39,397 nucleotides of DNA, from contig NZ_JAAVUQ010000054.1 of assembly GCF_018449515.1 (NCBI RefSeq), forward strand, positions 1 through 39,397, given 5' to 3'. Source of the DNA: Caballeronia sp. dw_19. Its GTDB lineage: Bacteria; Pseudomonadota; Gammaproteobacteria; Burkholderiales; Burkholderiaceae. Below the pieces are notes generated by a model that saw only the letters and a list, made by a program, of their open reading frames with translations, was not told the origin of the DNA and ran no database searches. Positions within the stretch are counted from its first letter, which is position 1, and each line of letters opens with the position of its first letter. Position numbers and translations under genes: made by a program. Shown in pieces: positions 35,033 through 39,397 of this stretch.

Positions 35033-36010
35033 ATGAAACTGATCGGAATTGAAGAGCATTTTCTGACGGATGAGATACACCGGGCCTGGAACGCGATCGG
35101 CCTTGAGGCGGTCGATCCGAGCATGGCGTTCCACTCCGGTACGTTCGAGGTTCGCCTGCTCGATCTCGCCGAGGACCGGCTTGCCCTGATGGACGAAACC
35201 GGACTGGACGTTCAGGTACTGTCGCTGACCAGCCCCATGCTGCATGACCTCGGACCTGAAAGCCTCGACCTGGCGCGGCGGACCAACGATGCCATCGCCG
35301 CCGTGGTCGCGCGTCATCCGGAGCGCTTCCAGGCGCTGGCCACGCTACCGGTGGCGATGCCGGACGAGGCCGCTCTGGAGCTCGAACGTTGCATCAAAGT
35401 GCTGGGCTTCAAGGGAACGATGCTGTGCGGGAGGGTGGGCACGCGTAACCTCGACCATTCAACCCTCTCGCCCATCTTCCAAAGCGCGGAGGCGTTGGGC
35501 GCACCGATTCTGCTCCATCCCCGGACGCCGGAGTTGGCCGTCAGGGCGGCTTATTATTCAGGCTTCACACCCGAGGTCGACATAGGCTTCGCCACAGTCG
35601 GCCTCGGTTGGCACTATGATGCGGGCATCCAGTTTATTCGCCTGGTACTCGCCGGCGTGTTCGACCGCATGCCGGGCCTCCAAGTCATCCTGGGCCATTG
35701 GGGCGAACTGGTGCTGTTCTACGCCGAGCGTCTTGCGGTGATGGACCACGTATCTAAGCTGGCCCATCCCATCGCCCACTACCTACGCAACAATCTCTAC
35801 ATCACCGCCAGCGGCATGTTCCTTCCCCATTACCTTGAACGTGCCGCAGGTGTGGTGGGCACGGATCGCCTGCTCTTCTCGACGGACTTTCCTTACCAAT
35901 ACCGTCCGGGCCATGACGCAAGGCGGTTTCTGGAGAATTGCGGGCTCACCGAGCAGGACAAAGCTGGACTCGCGCATGGCAACTGGATGCAACTGACCGG
36001 CGAGAAGTAG
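35033..36010 (+). CDS. Amidohydrolase-family metal enzyme (decarboxylase-like)
   Basis: A 325-residue TIM-barrel enzyme of the ACMSD/gamma-resorcylate decarboxylase branch of amidohydrolase 2. Its N-terminus reads GIEEHF, matching the Glu-x-His metal ligands of that branch (E7, H9). Further ligands are H162 (LLHPR), H222 (LGHWGE) and D285 (STDFPYQ). Such enzymes remove carboxyl groups from aromatic acids or cleave similar substrates. ATG 35033 follows GGAGG. With the dehydrogenase and LysR gene it looks like an aromatic-compound unit; the true substrate is unknown. Confidence 0.88.
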   Translation: MKLIGIEEHFLTDEIHRAWNAIGLEAVDPSMAFHSGTFEVRLLDLAEDRLALMDETGLDVQVLSLTSPMLHDLGPESLDLARRTNDAIAAVVARHPERFQALATLPVAMPDEAALELERCIKVLGFKGTMLCGRVGTRNLDHSTLSPIFQSAEALGAPILLHPRTPELAVRAAYYSGFTPEVDIGFATVGLGWHYDAGIQFIRLVLAGVFDRMPGLQVILGHWGELVLFYAERLAVMDHVSKLAHPIAHYLRNNLYITASGMFLPHYLERAAGVVGTDRLLFSTDFPYQYRPGHDARRFLENCGLTEQDKAGLAHGNWMQLTGEK

Positions 36011-36106
36011 AAAAGCGCCCGCGATTTACGATTGGTACGAAACCTAGCCCGCGTCAGCGGGCACCGATTGCCGCGCGCAAGACCCTTTCGCGCCCGCCCT
36101 GTCGCC

Positions 36107-36142
36107 GCCCTGTCGCCGCCTGGTCGAAGGCGGCGACAGGGC
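36107..36142 (+). terminator. Rho-independent-like terminator after amidohydrolase operon
   Basis: Perfect 14-base arms GCCCTGTCGCCGCC and GGCGGCGACAGGGC with an 8-base loop, followed by GATTTT. It lies about 100 bases after the amidohydrolase stop. A second copy of CCCTGTCGCCG lies just before the left arm. Confidence 0.75.
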
Positions 36143-36206
36143 GATTTTGCGGCGAACGTTGAACCGGGAAAAGTCCCGGCACAACGCGCCGGGACCATGC
36201 TGCTGG

Positions 36207-36425
36207 TCACGCGGTCAACGCGTGGGCCTCCACCTCGTCGGCGTCTTCCGGTGCGGCGGTGTCGTCCACTGCCTTCTGCACGCCTTCCGGCTCCGTGTGG
36301 TGCTCGGTCTGGAACGCAGCGGGCATCCAGCCGGTGCTCTCGGTCAGCCGTTCGGCTTCGCTGGCAATGTCGCCTTTCTTCAACTTCGCCAGCCGGGTGA
36401 CGTGCGCCGGGGCGAACTGCCCCAC
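36207..36425 (-). pseudogene. C-terminal fragment of a ParB-like protein
   Basis: A short piece with HVTRLAKLKKGDIASEAERL and STGWMPAAF, then an acidic tail. It matches in pattern the end of the ParB-like protein at 27944-29223 (LGKMKKADAAAAAELRLAKSAWLPEVL, acidic tail). Only the last ~70 residues remain. It is joined to an HxlR fragment at about 36430. Confidence 0.6.
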
Positions 36426-36429
36426 GGCT

Positions 36430-36676
36430 TTTCGCCTCGTGCGAACAAGTTAGCTTCGCCCCATTTCCGCAAGGTCACAATCACCGGAAACAGCGCTTCG
36501 CCTTTTGGCTTCAGCACATATTCCTGATACGCGGAACCGTCCGACGCGGGGACCACATCGAGCACGCCTGCTTCAACGAGCAGCCGCAACCGATCGGTGA
36601 GTATATTGCGCGCGATGTCGAGACTTTCCTGGAACGCGCCAAAGCGGCGCACGCCGTCGAATGCATCGCGCACGAT
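36430..36676 (-). pseudogene. HxlR family regulator fragment
   Basis: The internal part of an HxlR winged-helix protein: IVRDAFDGVRRFGAFQ, SLDIARNILTDRLRLLVEAGVLDVV, YVLKPKGEALFPVIVTLRKWGEANLFARGEKPWG. Both ends are missing. The right edge at 36676 meets a TetR fragment on the plus strand, and the left edge meets a ParB fragment. Confidence 0.75.
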
Positions 36677-36883
36677 AGCGGAATCGGGAAGGCGCTTACC
36701 GAGCGGTTCACACGCTCGCAAGCGGAGGGAGACCTGGCTCCTTCCGCCGATCCTGCGGCTCTCGCCCGATACCTCCACATGGTGGTCATGGGTCTTTCCA
36801 TCCAGGCGCAGGATGGAATGTCCGAAGTGGAACTCAAGGAGTCAGCTGAGCGCGCTTTGATGGGCTGGCCTGCCAATCCGTAA
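36677..36883 (+). pseudogene. C-terminal fragment of a TetR family regulator
   Basis: Read on the plus strand: SGIGKALTERFTRSQAEGDL, ADPAALARYLHMVVMGLSIQAQDG, ELKESAERALMGWP, stop at 36881. This is the ligand-binding C-terminus typical of TetR regulators with the ...GLSVQARDG... pattern. The DNA-binding half is absent; homology begins exactly where the HxlR fragment on the other strand ends. Confidence 0.6.
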
Positions 36884-37385
36884 TGGCGGCGGGGATCCGA
36901 CGCACGCCTGACCCGGATGATGGACGCAGCGGCCATATCTCGTTGACGGAGGTCGCAGGCGCTCGTCTGCCGCAGGCATGCGCTGTTCTATTCCAAGGCA
37001 ATCGCGAGGTGTTAAGCGACTTCACGGATGAAGAAGCCGCACAGCCTGCTGCCCTGCTCACGCGACCGATTACAAACCGCGACCGCGTCATAAATGCTGA
37101 TGCACCACTAAACAAGAGGACAAAGAAGGCTTCCAACAACGCACCGAAGACGCGGCCTGCTTCGTCGCATAAAGGTAGGTCTTGCAAGTGCAGAGTTCCG
37201 TCGAATCAAGACTTACGAGCCGCGAGAGTTTTTTGCATATTGCAGCGCTTCGGAACGACAGGTTTCGGGCGTCCAGATTCGCAGTTCCAATTTTCGGTTT
37301 TGGCCGCACCCGGCCTAACGCCTTCAGCTGAGTCGCATCGCACTAGCCAATCGTTCGTTCCCGAATGCGAATCCGGATGTCCGCG
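36884..37385. other. Intergenic, no gene supported
   Basis: 502 bases. The open frame at 36883-37389 has no ribosome site, is Pro/Ala/Arg-rich, and looks like chance. It may contain more remnant DNA, but I see nothing recognisable. Confidence 0.45.
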
Positions 37386-38012
37386 TTAGTCGTTCTGCCG
37401 CATACACTCCAGCCCGTGTAATACGATGGCGATTCCGCTGCGAAACTCCTTATCGGGCCCGAGACGTTTCGCTACACGCGCTGTTGCTGACAGTAGCGGA
37501 TATTCGTTCCGCGGCAATTCAGCCATCGCGTTAGTGCCGGGGCCGTCGAGCGGGCCGAGGTGTTGAGCCTGGAGCGCACCATTGAGATAGCTGACCAGGG
37601 TACGCAAGGCGATAACCCTCTGCTCACCGGCGAATCCACCCTCCGTAAGGGCCCTTAGGAATGCCTCGGCGCACCGTTTCACTTCCTGCGAGGCATGGCG
37701 GTGGAGCATGAGTAGCGGCACGATCGAGGGGTGTGCGCCAACGGCATTGCGCATGCGCTCCGCGAGCTCCGTTATCTGCTGATTCCACGACGTGCGGGGC
37801 GCCAATTCAGTGTCGACCGTCGCTAGCACTTGATCGACAACCAGACGTTCCAGCGCCTCGCGATCCCTGACATAGCGGTATAGCGACATGGTGCCTGCGC
37901 CAAGCTCCGCCGCAACGGTTCGCATGGAGAGCGCGGCGAGCCCATCACGATCAGTGACTTGAAGGGCCGCAGCCGCGATGTCGGCAGGCGTGAGCGAACG
38001 AGGACGTGGCAT
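37386..38012 (-). CDS. TetR family transcriptional regulator
   Basis: A 208-residue repressor. The N-terminal helix-turn-helix is clear (DIAAAALQVTDRDGLAALSMRTVAAELGAGTMSLYRYVRDREAL) and the rest looks like the TetR_C_1-type ligand domain (TSWNQQITELAERMRNAVGAHP). ATG 38012 is chosen; TTG 38033 is less likely. It is divergent from the peroxiredoxin-like gene with 69 bases between and a palindrome in the gap, so it probably represses that gene. Confidence 0.9.
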   Translation of the reverse strand: MPRPRSLTPADIAAAALQVTDRDGLAALSMRTVAAELGAGTMSLYRYVRDREALERLVVDQVLATVDTELAPRTSWNQQITELAERMRNAVGAHPSIVPLLMLHRHASQEVKRCAEAFLRALTEGGFAGEQRVIALRTLVSYLNGALQAQHLGPLDGPGTNAMAELPRNEYPLLSATARVAKRLGPDKEFRSGIAIVLHGLECMRQND

Positions 38013-38050
38013 GGTCCGGCGAGGAAGTTTCAATGTTTTGTTTCGTTGGC

Positions 38051-38061
38051 GTACACTGTAC
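38051..38061. promoter_or_regulatory. Likely TetR operator
   Basis: GTACA-C-TGTAC, a perfect dyad, between the divergent TetR and peroxiredoxin-like starts and about 20 bases from the latter. TACACT inside it could be a -10 box, so a bound repressor would block the promoter. Confidence 0.5.
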
Positions 38062-38081
38062 TCCTACAAAGGAGGAAAGTC

Positions 38082-38657
38082 ATGCCCACCTCATCCGGAC
38101 GCCCAAGACTCGAGCCAGGCCAAGTCATCGTTGCTCGCCAGATTACTGCACTGAATGGCACAGTGAAGCTGCCGGACCCGAATCAGCTCGTTCACCTGCA
38201 ATTCCGACGCTTTGCCGGCTGTCCCGTGTGCGATCTCCATCTGCACTCCATCGCACAACGGCACGATGAGATCGTGTCCGCCGGCATTCTGGAGGTGGCG
38301 GTGTTTCATTCGAGTGCCGACGATTTGCGCCCTTTCACGATGGAATTGCCATTCGCAGTCGTTGCCGACCCGCAGAAAAAACTGTACGCGGAGTTCGGTA
38401 CGGAAGCTTCGCCCCAAGCGTTGCTGAATCCGCGTGCCTGGCGTCCGATCCTGCGCGGTGTGCTGCGCAGCCTTGGCAGGATTCTGCGCGGCAGGCAGCC
38501 CGTAACATCCGTCCATACCGAGGGCGGCAAGCTGGGGCTACCGGCCGATTTCCTTATCGCCAGGGACGGGCGGATTCTTGCCTGCAAGTACGGGGTACAC
38601 ATTTACGACCAATGGTCGGTCCATGACCTGTTGACCCAAGTCGGGAAGATCCGATGA
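38082..38657 (+). CDS. Peroxiredoxin-like (AhpC/TSA) thiol protein
   Basis: A 191-residue thioredoxin-fold protein. It has a CPVC motif (C47, C50) in FRRFAGCPVCDLH, then IVSAGILEVAVFHSS, PFAVVADPQKKLYAEFG and GLPADFLIARDGRI, all fitting the AhpC/TSA-like family. It probably reduces peroxides or acts as a thiol redox protein in the cytoplasm. Strong ribosome site AAAGGAGGAAAGTC before ATG 38082. The cysteines are CxxC, so it could also be a disulphide reductase. Confidence 0.85.
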   Translation: MPTSSGRPRLEPGQVIVARQITALNGTVKLPDPNQLVHLQFRRFAGCPVCDLHLHSIAQRHDEIVSAGILEVAVFHSSADDLRPFTMELPFAVVADPQKKLYAEFGTEASPQALLNPRAWRPILRGVLRSLGRILRGRQPVTSVHTEGGKLGLPADFLIARDGRILACKYGVHIYDQWSVHDLLTQVGKIR

Positions 38658-38796
38658 GAATCCTGATGGCCTACGGATTTTCGTTGGCAGCAGATCGCTT
38701 TAACCTAACGGCATTCGGTGCGACCGACCAGAGCGGCAGCGAAAATCAGGAAGAAAAACACAATCTCTAAGACAAACGTCAGGAACGCGCCGAGGG
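38658..38796. other. Short intergenic region
   Basis: 139 bases between the peroxiredoxin-like gene and the oxidoreductase remnant. Nothing recognisable. Confidence 0.4.
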
Positions 38797-38976
38797 TTAG
38801 TCGATGAATTCGTCCGCGCCGAGGTCGCTCAGGAACGCCTCGTGCTCGCCCAACGCCACTGCGATCAATCGAGCGCCGAGTTGCACCGCGAAATGTCCCA
38901 CACCGCCCGCAGCTCCATTGACGAGGACGGTCTCGTCCGCAAGCGGCACCGGCTCATGCGTTTTCGGCTGAAGCGG
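38797..38976 (-). pseudogene. Quinone oxidoreductase (MDR family) fragment
   Basis: On the minus strand: ADETVLVNGAAGGVGHFAVQLGARLIAVALGEHEAF then LGADEFID, stop. This is the nucleotide-binding core (GAAGGVG) of a zinc-free alcohol dehydrogenase/quinone reductase. A few residues expected between AVQL and GAR (usually AKARGA) are missing, and both ends are cut. It is non-functional. Confidence 0.75.
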
Positions 38977-39061
38977 ATTCGATTCAGGCAAGGGGATCGA
39001 GGCTTCGTTGTGAACAGGCGACGATCAGAACTCGGCGCTTCCTTCGACGGATTATAGGGCA

Positions 39062-39397
39062 CCTTGCCATCACCAAAGAAGCGTCAGTTTCAGCCTGCTG
39101 CCTTGGAAGCTAGTGATCGAGCCACGGTTGGGGCAGCCGCTCGCTGCGTTGGTGCGCGTCAATAGCGTGTCGTGGGAAATCGGGCGGCAGCGAGGTCCGC
39201 AGCTATAGCCGAGCGCTTGGCTAATCGACGGCTCGCCGCTGCCGCCACAAACAAAGGGTTGCACCTGACCTGCACGACGTGGATCTACGCCGATTTATCA
39301 ACAGGGGTCTTGACGCGCATCGAACCTGTTTTGCGCGTCATCAATCTCTCCAATATGGTCGCATGCCCATTTACCAAGCTCCAAGACGGGCTTGCTA
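39062..39397. other. Right edge, no confident gene
   Basis: No supported complete gene. A plus-strand open frame near 39270-39397 contains LTRIEPVLRVINLSNMVAC and runs off the end; it vaguely recalls RidA/YjgF proteins, too weakly to call. Confidence 0.25.

Noticed and set aside
36883..37389. 168-codon plus-strand frame
   Set aside because: Low-complexity composition, no ribosome site, no family resemblance.
39270..39397. Possible RidA/YjgF fragment at the right edge
   Set aside because: Only about 20 residues are loosely similar, and the frame is cut by the window.

Overview
The window looks like a chromosomal accessory region of a Burkholderiales bacterium, most likely Paraburkholderia, Caballeronia or Burkholderia. 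The reasons are GC-rich coding DNA, PAS-rich hybrid kinases, Burkholderia-like IS4 and IS701 transposases, a DUF2934/CsbD small-protein cluster, and plasmid-type TraK/TraL/TraM and ParB-like genes. The assignment is inferred from protein character only; no search was run.

Bases 1-16088 form a dense signalling block. It holds a frame-broken PAS/PAS histidine kinase with two receiver domains (minus, cut by the window edge), a stand-alone receiver, a GAF-PAS-GGDEF-EAL protein, a small uncharacterised protein, and a tight three-gene unit. That unit is an unknown 151-aa protein, a two-domain KaiC-like ATPase and a GGDEF-HisKA-HATPase fusion. Then come CsbD, two coupled small proteins of unknown role and a tandem DUF2934 protein. 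A PAS-PAS hybrid kinase and a GAF-PAS-HisKA_2 kinase follow, divergently transcribed. Together they point to linked c-di-GMP and phosphorelay control. The KaiC-like unit is the most original piece: my hand alignment suggests the canonical KaiC Ser/Thr phosphosites are replaced, and no kaiA or kaiB is nearby.

Bases 16089-23313 hold a 5' remnant that looks like nadE, then an archaic (Csu-type) chaperone-usher pilus operon read leftwards (pilin, chaperone, usher, second SCPU protein) behind an AT-rich leader of about 0.9 kb. A ClC chloride channel/antiporter and a MarR regulator follow.

Bases 23314-33259 are a mosaic of broken mobile DNA. An IS4 transposase gene is interrupted exactly at a group II intron 5' end, and that end is fused to an inverted intron 3' part whose reverse transcriptase carries an amber codon. 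Next are a DUF5372/DUF6788/serine-recombinase element cut by an IS701 remnant, half of a glycosyltransferase, a truncated plasmid ParB-like gene, and a traK-traL-traM-like mobilisation module (two of three frameshifted). Beside it is an oriT-like region with phased repeats.

Bases 33260-36010 carry an intact LysR regulator diverging from a short-chain dehydrogenase and an amidohydrolase/decarboxylase-family gene, with a perfect 8+8 bp palindrome between them. Bases 36011-39397 are again mixed: a terminator, a stack of three truncated genes (ParB C-terminus, HxlR, TetR C-terminus), an intact TetR/peroxiredoxin-like divergent pair, and a quinone oxidoreductase remnant. Several disruptions are single-base, so sequencing error cannot be separated from true decay by eye.
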